Source: JAPKZH01 sp963715635 (GTDB taxonomy: Bacteria > Acidobacteriota > Aminicenantia > Aminicenantales > UBA4085). Taken from it: a stretch of 64,000 bases of DNA. The notes under the pieces are model-generated. The model worked only from the letters and a program-made list of their open reading frames with translations, was not told the DNA's origin and searched no databases. A program made the position numbers and the translations under genes. Shown here one piece after another: positions 44,164 to 52,157 of the stretch (position 1 is its first letter; the number at the start of each line of letters is the position of its first letter). The stretch spans positions 62,001 through 126,000 of the forward strand of contig OY970261.1 of the NCBI GenBank assembly GCA_963715635.1, in the 5' to 3' direction.

Positions 44164-45397
44164 TTTTTCTGTTCTAGCGGCTTGACTTCGGGCTTGATCA
44201 GGGTCCCGTCTTTCAACTGTCGGAGGGCATCGTAAGGCCCGACGACAATCTCCTGGCTTTCGTTGAGGCCGGAGACGATCTCGATCAACAGCCCGCCCAT
44301 GACACCCTTTTTAACCGGAACGAATTTGGCGTGTCCGTTGTCAATGGCATAAATGCCCTCTTCTTCGTTGGTTTTTTTGTTTTTGTCTGGGGCGGCCCCT
44401 GCTTCTTGCTTTTTTTCCCTCAGGACAAGGGCGGAGATGGGCACGGCCAAGACATTTTTTTCTCGGCCGTGATGATGTCGGCCGAAGCGGAAAGTCCGGG
44501 TTTGATCAGCTTGGAAGGATTGTCCAGGGTGATGACGACTTTGAAATCTTTGGATTCCTGGGTGGTCGAGCCTGCCGTCAATTTCTGGAGAGCGGAGCTC
44601 CCGATTTCCGTAACTTTTCCCTTGAAGATTTGGTTGGGGAAGGCATCGACGCGGATATTGGCTTCCTGGCTCATTTGGACTCCGACCACGTCCGTTTCAT
44701 CCACCTCGACTTCGACCTCCATGACCGAGAGGTCGGCAATAGTCATGAGCACCGTGCCCGGGTTGTTCATGGTGCCAATCATGGCCACTTCGCCTTCTTC
44801 CACCCTGAGGCTGGTGATGACGCCGTCGATCGGCGAGGCATATGCGGTTTTGCCCAAGTTGTCCAGGGTGCTTTTCAAAGAGGCCTGGGCCTGGTCGATC
44901 TGGAATGTGATGGACCTGCGGGTTGCCTGGCCGATATCAAGCTGAGCTTTCGCTTGTTCGAGCTGGTCCATAGAGCTCAGTTGGTTATCAAAAAGTTTTT
45001 TTTGCCTGTCGTAGTCGGCCTGGTTCTTTTTTAGGGTAGCGTCCGCTTTGATGAGCTCAGCTTGATAGGTCTGGATCGTGGCCCGGTCCCGTTCAGCGTT
45101 GGCCTCATACTGAGTCGAATCCAGCTTCAGGAGGAAATCTCCGGCCTTGACATCCTGTCCTTCCTTGACGCCGATCTTTGTGATCCGGCCCGGGACATGG
45201 GCGCTGATATTGACGTTTTTCTTGGGCTTGATTTCACCCGATGCGGAGATGATGGCGGTGAGGTCGGTGCGCTTCACCTTGTCCACAGTGACTTTAACCG
45301 ATTTTTCTCTCTGGGTACGCAGGTTCAGGAGGATGATGAGGCCGATGATGATGATGATGACCCAAAAAATTAACAATCTTTTGGTATTCTTCTTCAT
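44160..45397 (-). pseudogene. MacA/HlyD-type membrane-fusion protein, frameshifted
   Basis: Two overlapping reverse frames together encode one periplasmic adaptor of about 412 residues. The first (45397 to about 44455) has an N-terminal membrane anchor (LLIFWVIIIIIGLIILLNL), lipoyl/barrel segments (GRITKIGVKEGQDVKAGDFL) and a coiled coil, and runs to ADIITAEKK. The second continues at LAVPISALVLREKK to the C terminus EVKPLEQKK. They join at a run of seven A (44455-44461); one extra A would restore the frame. This may be an assembly or sequencing error, a recent mutation, or slippage. The adaptor would link the ABC ATPase unit to an outer-membrane channel. It has its own promoter. Confidence 0.85.
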
Positions 45398-45402
45398 GGT
45401 AT

Positions 45403-45431
45403 TTGCCTCTTAAAATCAAATATCATAGTAT
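45403..45431 (+). promoter_or_regulatory. Promoter of the inositol-phosphatase-like gene
   Basis: TTGCCT (45403-45408), 17 bp, TAGTAT (45426-45431). It overlaps a mirror-image promoter for the adaptor gene on the other strand. Confidence 0.35.
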
Positions 45432-45450
45432 ATTACGCGCAAAAAGGCAA
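45422..45450 (-). promoter_or_regulatory. Promoter of the adaptor-ABC-YIP1 unit
   Basis: Reverse strand TTGCCT (45445-45450), 17 bp, TATGAT (45422-45427). It is divergent from and overlapping the forward promoter at 45403-45431, so the two may exclude each other. Confidence 0.45.
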
Positions 45451-45513
45451 AAAGTTCAGGAGCGTGCGGTTCCGCTTGCCCTAAAAAATAAGAGTTGGTA
45501 TGATAAAACGGCC

Positions 45514-46293
45514 ATGGGTGAGTACGAGGCCTATCTGAATGCGGCGAGGGACGTCGTCCGCGAAGCGGGGGAGCTGCTCAGGAAGAATGTCCGTGAAACC
45601 GGAGAGATCTTTTTTAAGGGTGTGGTCAACCTGGTCACAAAGTCCGACACCGAGTCCCAAGACCTGATCTTTAGCCGGCTCTCCGCCCGGTTCCCCGACC
45701 ATGATTTCCTGGCCGAAGAGGGCTTGAGAGCTCTCAAGGGTGCCGAATTCCGCTGGGTTTTTGACCCCCTGGACGGCACGACCAATTTTGCCCATAAATT
45801 TCCCGTGTTCTGCGTTTCGCTGGGCCTTGAACACCAAGGCCGGCTGGCCTGCGGAGTCATTTATGACCCGATGCGGGATGAGATGTTCTGGGCGGAAAAG
45901 GGAGGAGGGGCTTATCTCAACGGCGAGCGGATCCGGGTTTCAGAAATCGATAACCTCAACAAAAGTCTTCTGGCCACGGGGTTTTCCTACGATATCCGCG
46001 AGACCAAGACAAATATTAAGCAATTCAATCGGATCCTGCTCCGCGCCCAGGGCGTGCGGCGGTGCGGCTCGGCGGCGCTGGACCTGTGCTATGTGGCCTG
46101 CGGCCGTTTTGAGGGGTTCTGGGAAATGAAGCTCAGCCCCTGGGATACGGCCGCCGGCTCCGTCGTCGTTGAGGAAGCCGGGGGCCGGGTCTCGGACTTC
46201 CAGGGCCACCCGGTGAATATCTATCATCCGGAGGTTGTCGCCAGCAATGGCCTTGTTCACCAGGCCTTAATGGATGTGTTGAATCTGCCATGA
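45514..46293 (+). CDS. suhB: Inositol-monophosphatase-family phosphatase
   Basis: About 259 residues of the lithium-sensitive phosphatase superfamily. Metal and catalytic motifs are present: LAEEGLRAL, WVFDPLDGTTNFAHKFPVF and WDTAAGSVVVEEAGG. It should dephosphorylate inositol-1-phosphate or a related sugar phosphate; SuhB in Gammaproteobacteria also helps antitermination, which cannot be inferred here. The ATG at 45514 begins just before the first conserved helix. No strong Shine-Dalgarno is seen, and the frame is open to 45403. Its stop overlaps the next start by 4 bp. Confidence 0.88.
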   Translation: MGEYEAYLNAARDVVREAGELLRKNVRETGEIFFKGVVNLVTKSDTESQDLIFSRLSARFPDHDFLAEEGLRALKGAEFRWVFDPLDGTTNFAHKFPVFCVSLGLEHQGRLACGVIYDPMRDEMFWAEKGGGAYLNGERIRVSEIDNLNKSLLATGFSYDIRETKTNIKQFNRILLRAQGVRRCGSAALDLCYVACGRFEGFWEMKLSPWDTAAGSVVVEEAGGRVSDFQGHPVNIYHPEVVASNGLVHQALMDVLNLP

Positions 46294-46811
46294 ACGCCAA
46301 AAGCCAGATTATTTCTGCCATCTTCTTCTTTGCGATTTTTTGCGCAACCGCAAATTTTTGGACTCCCGGGCTCTTCCAGGAAAATCAGCTCCAGGACTTT
46401 GAGCTGGTCAAAAAGATCACTGTTCCCGGCAATCTCGCTTGGACCGACACGGGTCTTGAAGTCCTAAAGGGTCAGGAATTTTATTTTATGGCTACGGGCA
46501 AGATCTCTCTCCAGAAGGACAATCCCGTGGCCGGCTGCGGCCCTGAGGGAGTCAACCTAAGGACGCAGCAGCAGCCTCTTTCCGACCAGAACATCGGGGC
46601 CCTCATCGGGAAGGTCTTGGAGAAAGTCGAGGTCGCGACCGATAAGCAGACGGGCGAAAAAAGCAAGAGAGATATCGGTCAGGTGTTCTATATCGGAAAA
46701 GAAAACAAGATGCTGCTTCCTGTGGACGGCCGCTTGATTTTGGGGATCAATGAGCTGGTGGTCGGGGACAACGACGGTTCTTATGAGGTTTCGATCTACC
46801 GCAAGAAATAA
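46290..46811 (+). CDS. Exported protein with PA-IL/galactose-binding-like fold
   Basis: A 173-residue protein with a signal peptide (MNAKSQIISAIFFFAIFCAT). The mature part (VPGNLAWTDTGLEVLKGQEF, YFMATGKISLQ, GRLILGINELVVGDNDGSYE) resembles the beta-sandwich of PA-IL (LecA)-like carbohydrate-binding proteins, in which D/N-rich loops bind calcium and sugar. Assignment is by pattern only. It is coupled to the phosphatase gene by an ATGA overlap, and its stop codon touches the large palindrome that follows. Confidence 0.6.
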   Translation: MNAKSQIISAIFFFAIFCATANFWTPGLFQENQLQDFELVKKITVPGNLAWTDTGLEVLKGQEFYFMATGKISLQKDNPVAGCGPEGVNLRTQQQPLSDQNIGALIGKVLEKVEVATDKQTGEKSKRDIGQVFYIGKENKMLLPVDGRLILGINELVVGDNDGSYEVSIYRKK

Positions 46812-46884
46812 ACCGGGGTCAAAGCTACTCATTGCGCACCTTCCCCTGGCAAATTTTGCGTAATGAGTAGCTTTGACCCCGGTT
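46811..46884. repeat. 28-bp inverted repeat between convergent stop codons
   Basis: Left arm 46811-46838 and right arm 46857-46884 match at 27 of 28 positions (core ACCGGGGTCAAAGCTACTC) around an 18-nt loop. The arms begin and end within the stop codons of the two convergent genes, so the repeat exactly fills the space. It would form a very stable hairpin in both transcripts. It looks like a mobile REP-type palindrome fixed as a bidirectional terminator. Confidence 0.75.
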
Positions 46885-48238
46885 ATGGTTTGGGCTGGCC
46901 GTTTTTCTGGAGCACCCTTTCTAAAAACTGGGTATCGTACTCTCCGCGGATAAAATCCGAATTGGACAGGATGTCCAGGTTGAGGGGGATGTTCGTCTTG
47001 ATCCCCACGATGGTCGTCATTTCCAGGGCGGTCTGCATTTTTTTGATCGCCAGCTGCCTGTTTGGCGCATAGGCAATGACCTTCGCCACCAGCGAGTCAT
47101 AATCCGGAGGGATCTTCCAGCCGGCGTAGGCTGCCGAGTCCACGCGAATGCCTTCCCCCCCGGGGAGCACGAGAAAATCGATTGTGCCGGGGGAGGGGGC
47201 GAAGGTCTCAGGATCCTCCGCGTTGATGCGGCATTCGATGGCATGGCCGCGCATCTCAAGCTCGAAGGGAAAGGTCACTTTTTCGCCCTGGGCCGCCCGG
47301 AGTTGGGCTTTCACCAGATTGATCCCGTAGACAATTTCGGTGATGGGATGCTCGACCTGGATCCGGGTGTTGGCCTCCATGAAATAGAACCTCTTTTTGT
47401 CATCAACCAGGAATTCAAAGGTGCCCAGGCTATCGTAGCCGATATATTTGGCTGCGTCCTCGACGGCATTCATCATTTTCTTGCGCAGCCGCTCGTCCAC
47501 GAACGGGGACGGGGTTTCTTCGATGACCTTTTGGTATTTTCTTTGGAGCGAGCAGTCCCTTTCTCCGAAGACGATGACATTTCCTTTTTTATCGCCGACG
47601 ACCTGGATCTCGATGTGGCGGGCATTGGTCAGGTATTTCTCGAGATAGAGCGACGGGTCGGCAAACGCCGACTTGGCCTCGTTCTGGGCGATCGGCAGCT
47701 GTTCTTCCAGATGGCTGGGGCTGCGGGCGATGCGCATGCCCTTGCCCCCGCCTCCCGCCGCCGCCTTCAGGATGACCGGAAAGCCGATCTTCTGGGCGAT
47801 TTTTTTGGCATCGTTGATATCATCAATGATCTTTTCGCTGCCGGGAATGACCGGCAGCTTGGCCTTGATCATCTCTTGACGGGCGCGGTTCTTGTCGCCC
47901 ATCAGCCTGATGAGAGGTGCCGCGGGCCCGATAAAGGTAATCCCCAACGTCTCGCAGATCTCGGCGAAACGGGCGTTCTCGGCCAGGAACCCGTAGCCGG
48001 GATGGATGGCGTCGGCCTTGGTGATCTCGGCAACGCTGAGCAGGTTGGGGATGTTCAGATAGCTGTCCTGGGCCTTGGCCGGGCCGATGCAGTACTTTTC
48101 ATCGGCCAGCATGGTGTGAAGGGCGCTCCGGTCGCTCTCGGAATAGACCGCGACGGTCTTAAGTCCCAGCTCCTTGGCCGCCCGCATGATCCGCAGGGCG
48201 ATTTCCCCGCGGTTGGCGATGAGGATTTTGGTAAACAT
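46883..48238 (-). CDS. accC: Biotin carboxylase
   Basis: A 451-residue ATP-grasp enzyme that carboxylates biotin on its carrier protein. It starts MFTKILIANRGEIALRIMRA, which is why the start at 48238 is used. The ATP-binding glycine loop AAAGGGGKGMRI, the catalytic FMEANTRIQVEHPITEI and the C-terminal GHAIECRINAEDP segments are standard. The upstream biotin carrier gene is 7 bp away. The carboxyltransferase subunits are not in the window, so the partner could be acetyl-CoA or another acyl-CoA or keto-acid carboxylase. Confidence 0.96.
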   Translation of the reverse strand: MFTKILIANRGEIALRIMRAAKELGLKTVAVYSESDRSALHTMLADEKYCIGPAKAQDSYLNIPNLLSVAEITKADAIHPGYGFLAENARFAEICETLGITFIGPAAPLIRLMGDKNRARQEMIKAKLPVIPGSEKIIDDINDAKKIAQKIGFPVILKAAAGGGGKGMRIARSPSHLEEQLPIAQNEAKSAFADPSLYLEKYLTNARHIEIQVVGDKKGNVIVFGERDCSLQRKYQKVIEETPSPFVDERLRKKMMNAVEDAAKYIGYDSLGTFEFLVDDKKRFYFMEANTRIQVEHPITEIVYGINLVKAQLRAAQGEKVTFPFELEMRGHAIECRINAEDPETFAPSPGTIDFLVLPGGEGIRVDSAAYAGWKIPPDYDSLVAKVIAYAPNRQLAIKKMQTALEMTTIVGIKTNIPLNLDILSNSDFIRGEYDTQFLERVLQKNGQPKP

Positions 48239-48245
48239 CAATCGC

Positions 48246-48728
48246 TCACGCGCTGGGCAGGATGGCGAATAGCTTCTTCCCGTATTCCACGGGTTTTCCG
48301 TTTTCGATAAGGATCTCTTTGACCACGCCGTCCACGTCGGATTCGATCTCATTCATGAGCTTCATGGCCTCGATGATACAGAGCGTCTGTTTTTTCTTCA
48401 CCGGCTCTCCGACCTCGATAAAAGGAGGTGCGTTCGGGGCTGGCGCTCGGTAGAAGATCCCAACCATCGGGGAGGTAATGTAGTGCAGTCGATTTTGTCC
48501 GGTCTGGGGCTGCGGCTCTCCGGCGCCGGAATTTACGGTTTCCTGGAGCAGGCTGGAAGGCTGCCCCAGGCCGTGATTGGCTTGTTGTACGGCGGGAAAG
48601 AGGACATGGGAATTCCGGCTGATTTTGATCTTGAAGCCTTCGATTTCGAGCTCAAACTCGGCCAGGTTTTTCTCCTCCAGGAGTTTTATGATCTTGCTAA
48701 TTTCTTCGTAATCGATCTTTGGGTCCAT
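48246..48728 (-). CDS. accB: Biotin carboxyl carrier protein
   Basis: About 160 residues. The N-terminal helical region (MDPKIDYEEISKIIKLLEEK) is followed by a Gln/Pro-rich linker and a biotinyl domain with IIEAMKLMNEIESD, where the Lys is the biotin attachment site. The ATG at 48728 lies 6 nt after GAGGAG and is preferred to in-frame ATGs further upstream. It is the first gene of the accB-accC pair. Confidence 0.95.
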   Translation of the reverse strand: MDPKIDYEEISKIIKLLEEKNLAEFELEIEGFKIKISRNSHVLFPAVQQANHGLGQPSSLLQETVNSGAGEPQPQTGQNRLHYITSPMVGIFYRAPAPNAPPFIEVGEPVKKKQTLCIIEAMKLMNEIESDVDGVVKEILIENGKPVEYGKKLFAILPSA

Positions 48729-48804
48729 AGCCATCTCCTCGACAAAATTAGAAAAACTATTTGTTTTCTTCACTTTACGATTATTCTACGGAAAAGTAGT
48801 AATA

Positions 48805-48834
48805 CCTTAACAGCAAAACCCAGGCTGTGTCAAG
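48805..48834 (-). promoter_or_regulatory. Promoter of accB-accC
   Basis: Reverse strand TTGACA (48829-48834), 18 bp, TAAGGT (48805-48810). It lies just after the stop of the phosphohexomutase gene and gives a leader of about 70 nt. Confidence 0.4.
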
Positions 48835-48844
48835 ACGGACGCCC

Positions 48845-50218
48845 TTACATTTTCTGCCGAAAGGCGGCGATTTCCGCCTTGAGCCGGCGGACGGCGGCCC
48901 TGGCTATTTCCGGACGCCGGGCCTCGGCGATAACTCTGATAATGGGCTCGGTATTGGACGGGCGGACATGGATCCAGTGGTCTTTCATCTTGACCTTGAG
49001 CCCGTCCCGGACGTCCATCTTCCCTTGCCCCTCATATTTTTTTCTCAGGAGGTTGACCAGGCGATAGGCCTGCTCGGCCGACCCCTCGACCTTCTCCTTG
49101 ATCATGAAGTACTTGGGCAATCTCTTTTGAAGCGCGGAGACGGTTTTGCCGGAGGCGGCCATGTATTCCAGGATGATGCACATCGCCGTGAAGCTGTCAC
49201 GGCAGGGGTGGATGTCGGGGAGGATGACGCCTCCATTGCCCTCGCCGCCGATGACCGGACTGGGGTCCATGGCCAAGATTTTTTCAACGACGTTGATTTC
49301 ACCGATCTTGGTCCTGACGACCGGAGCTCCGGATCGCCGGGCGATATCATCGATAGCCTGGCTTGTCGAGAGGTTGCAGACCACCGGGCCCGGATTTTTG
49401 CCGAGCATGTATTGGACAGCCAGGGCCAAGGTCAATTCTTCCCCAAGCGGCTCTCCCTTCTCATTGACGATGGTCAGACGATCGGCATCCGCATCCTGGA
49501 CGAAGCCGACATCGGCCTTCTGTTGGCGGATCGTCCGGCAGATCTCTGTGATGTTTTCGGGCAGGGGTTCTGGATGGTGAGCAAAGGAGCCGTCGGGCGC
49601 GGCGTGGATGAAAACGGTCTGGCAGCCCAGGGCCCCCAGCAGCCGGGGAGCGAGGACAGCCCCGGCGCCGTTGCAGCAATCCATGGCGACCTTGAATCTC
49701 TTGCCGAAGATGCTCTCCACGTCAAAATGGGATAAGAGCTTTTTGAGATGGGGTTCAACCGGGTTCGGCTCCAACCTGAGTCCCTTGTAGCGTTCGGGTT
49801 CGATAAGATAAAACTCGCCCTGGTGGTAGATATCCAGGAATTCCTCCGTCTGGTGCGGGGTCAAGTATAGGCCGTCTCGGCTGATGAACTTCATCCCGTT
49901 CCAGTCCTTCGGATTATGGCTGGCGGTCACGGCGATACCGCCCGAGGCCTTCGATTCTTTGGTCAAAAAAAGAAACGATGGAATGGGGCAGATGCCGACA
50001 TCCACCGGTTGGCAGCCCACGGCCAGAAGACCGGCGATAACGGCCTGCTCGATCATCGTCCCTGATGGACGTGCATCCCGCCCGACGATGACCGGGCCTC
50101 CCCCGACATACGTGCCGAAGGCCTGGGCGAAGGCCGCCGCTAGCTGGGGCGTAAGGCTGTCCCCGATCATTCCCCGCACGCCGGAAATGCTGATCTTCAG
50201 GGACGATACTTTTTTCAT
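48845..50218 (-). CDS. Phosphoglucosamine mutase / phosphomannomutase family
   Basis: A 457-residue alpha-D-phosphohexomutase with all four active-site loops: catalytic phosphoserine in VTASHNPKDWNGMKF, metal loop QDADADRL, sugar loop GEGNGGVILPD and phosphate loop RPSNTEPIIRV. It should interconvert hexose-1- and -6-phosphates, for example glucosamine phosphate for peptidoglycan or mannose/glucose phosphate for the polysaccharide cluster. Its start adjoins the stop of a diverged paralogue (one base shared). Confidence 0.9.
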   Translation of the reverse strand: MKKVSSLKISISGVRGMIGDSLTPQLAAAFAQAFGTYVGGGPVIVGRDARPSGTMIEQAVIAGLLAVGCQPVDVGICPIPSFLFLTKESKASGGIAVTASHNPKDWNGMKFISRDGLYLTPHQTEEFLDIYHQGEFYLIEPERYKGLRLEPNPVEPHLKKLLSHFDVESIFGKRFKVAMDCCNGAGAVLAPRLLGALGCQTVFIHAAPDGSFAHHPEPLPENITEICRTIRQQKADVGFVQDADADRLTIVNEKGEPLGEELTLALAVQYMLGKNPGPVVCNLSTSQAIDDIARRSGAPVVRTKIGEINVVEKILAMDPSPVIGGEGNGGVILPDIHPCRDSFTAMCIILEYMAASGKTVSALQKRLPKYFMIKEKVEGSAEQAYRLVNLLRKKYEGQGKMDVRDGLKVKMKDHWIHVRPSNTEPIIRVIAEARRPEIARAAVRRLKAEIAAFRQKM

Positions 50219-51564
50219 TAGATGATCAGGTTGATGAAATGAATGACTTCGTCGGCCCGCTGCCTGGCCCTGTCTTTCGCACGGTCCTCGACGATGATCC
50301 GGATCATGGGCTCTGTGCCTGAGGCCCGGACCTGGGCCCAGCCGTGCTTGTCCTCCACCCGGATCCCGTCCGAAGTGTCCAAGTCGTGCTTATGGAAGAA
50401 TCTCTTCACCTCGTTGACCACGGAGTGGATTTTTGTCGGGGGGCAGTAGATTTTTTCTTTGACGATATGGTACCGGGGAAGCTCCTCGACCAACTCGGAG
50501 ATCTTTTTTCCCCGGCGGGCCATCGCTTTCAGGATCGCCCCCATGGTTAGAAAGCCGTCAAACGCCGGCTGGAATTTTGCCAGAGCCACCCCGCCGCTTC
50601 CTTCTCCGGCCATCACGCCGTTTTCCTGGAGGAGGGACTGGATGGCATAAGACTGGCCGACTTTTGTCCGGATGAGCGGGCAGTTGCGGCTGCGCGCCAC
50701 ATCCTCAATCATGCGCGATGTTGAGAGGTTGGTGATGACCGGGCCGCAGTGGTTTTTGAGAAGGTCGTTGGCGACCAGGGGAAACGTGAATTCTTCGGAC
50801 AGGCTTTCTCCCATCTCCGTGACGATGGAAACGCGGCTGACATCGCTGTTAAGCAGGAACCCGACATCGGCGCCGACGGCCTTGATGATAGACACTACCT
50901 GCTGGGCGTTGCGGGGCCGCGGCTCGGGATCATGGGGGAAAAACCCGTTGGGCTCATGGTTGATGGGGATGAGCTCGAAGCCGAGAGTTTCGGCCAGACG
51001 GCCGAGGAACGGAGCACCGGCTCCGTTGCAGGCGTCAATGACAACCTTGAGCCCGGCTTTGGCTACAGACGCGGCATTGATGAAGTCAGCCAATTTTTCA
51101 AAATATGTTTCCGCCGCCCGTTCCGTGTCTTTGATCCGGCCGAGGTGGTCCGTGGTCACTTTCTTGAATTTGCCCAGGTGGTAGATATCCAGCACTTCTG
51201 CGCCCTGAAAGGAATTGAGATAGGTGCCGTCCCGGCTGACGAAGGTCAAGGCGTTCCATCTGATGTCATTATGGCCAGCGGTGATGGAGATACCGCCCAT
51301 GGCTCGCAAAGGCTTGACGAGCAGCTGCAGGATGGGCGTGGGACAGACGCCCAGGTCGAGGACAGAGCATCCCGAGGAGAGAAGGGCCGAGGCGCAGGCC
51401 GCATAGAGCATCGGACCGGAGATTCTCGTGTCCCGAGCGACGAGGACGGGTTTGGCGTTGACAAATGTGCCGAAGGCCCCGGCAAAGTCCATGACCAGCC
51501 TGGGCGTGATGGATTCCCCGACGATCCCGCGGACGCCGGAAATCCCGATCTTGAGAAGCTTCAT
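50218..51564 (-). CDS. Phosphohexomutase paralogue lacking catalytic residues
   Basis: A 448-residue full-length homologue of the following gene with conserved start GISGVRGIVGESITPRLV. The phosphoserine loop is ITAGHNDIRWNAL, with Gly instead of Ser. The metal loop, normally DxDxDR, reads NSDVSR and keeps only one Asp. The sugar loop (GEGSGGVALAKF) and the phosphate loop (RASGTEPMIRI) are intact. It probably still binds a sugar phosphate but should not catalyse the mutase reaction by the usual route. A regulatory or heteromeric role beside its active paralogue is inference. Confidence 0.85.
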   Translation of the reverse strand: MKLLKIGISGVRGIVGESITPRLVMDFAGAFGTFVNAKPVLVARDTRISGPMLYAACASALLSSGCSVLDLGVCPTPILQLLVKPLRAMGGISITAGHNDIRWNALTFVSRDGTYLNSFQGAEVLDIYHLGKFKKVTTDHLGRIKDTERAAETYFEKLADFINAASVAKAGLKVVIDACNGAGAPFLGRLAETLGFELIPINHEPNGFFPHDPEPRPRNAQQVVSIIKAVGADVGFLLNSDVSRVSIVTEMGESLSEEFTFPLVANDLLKNHCGPVITNLSTSRMIEDVARSRNCPLIRTKVGQSYAIQSLLQENGVMAGEGSGGVALAKFQPAFDGFLTMGAILKAMARRGKKISELVEELPRYHIVKEKIYCPPTKIHSVVNEVKRFFHKHDLDTSDGIRVEDKHGWAQVRASGTEPMIRIIVEDRAKDRARQRADEVIHFINLII

Positions 51565-52157
51565 GGACGTTTCTTATAGTCGAAGGTAACACCGAACCCG
51601 ACTAGATAGCGCATGCCGCCGAGGTCCACCTCATAATCATAGGGCTTCACCTTGAGCGGGACATATTTCAGCTCGAGGGCTAAAAATAAAAACTTCCAGG
51701 GGTAGAGCTTGAGACCGCCTTTGAGGACGATCGTCGATTGGGACTGGTCAACCTCGTAATCTTTAACATATTCGTCCTGGACGGTCTGCTTATAGAAATA
51801 AAGACCGAACCCGGTCTTCGCAAACAAGGCCAAGCGCTTGATTCTGTATTCGTATCCGACAAGGAATTCCAATCCTGTGACCGACAGATCGGCCTTCGAT
51901 TGAAAGGGACCGAGCAGCGCGGTTTCGCTATATCCCCCTTCATAGCCGATACTGAAGGTCAGGTCTTTCCAGGGTTGGACTTCAAGGTAGGGGAAATACA
52001 CGTTCCTGTCCTTATAGGCGGCTTGGACCTTGAGGTCATTGACTTTTCGCAGGCCAAAGAGGACGCCGGCCTGGATGGTCAGGGCGTCGGAGGTCGTATA
52101 CGCCAGCGTCAGGAAAATGACCACCATGCCGGCTTTTCTCCACGGGGACGGTTTCAA
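51561..52157 (-). CDS. Outer-membrane beta-barrel-like protein
   Basis: A 198-residue exported protein. A signal peptide (MVVIFLTLAYTTSDA) is followed by alternating amphipathic strands rich in Tyr, Phe and Gly (TFSIGYEGGYSETA, LEFLVGYEYRIKRLALF, FGLYFYKQTV) and a C-terminal VGFGVTFDYKKR strand. This is typical of a small 8-stranded barrel, although the terminal aromatic residue is not at the very end. It overlaps the start of the paralogous phosphohexomutase by 4 bp and the end of the M6 protease by 4 bp. No family is assigned. Confidence 0.6.
   Translation of the reverse strand: MKPSPWRKAGMVVIFLTLAYTTSDALTIQAGVLFGLRKVNDLKVQAAYKDRNVYFPYLEVQPWKDLTFSIGYEGGYSETALLGPFQSKADLSVTGLEFLVGYEYRIKRLALFAKTGFGLYFYKQTVQDEYVKDYEVDQSQSTIVLKGGLKLYPWKFLFLALELKYVPLKVKPYDYEVDLGGMRYLVGFGVTFDYKKRP

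Noticed and set aside
47243..48310. 355-codon forward frame opposite accC
   Set aside because: Shadow of the biotin carboxylase gene.
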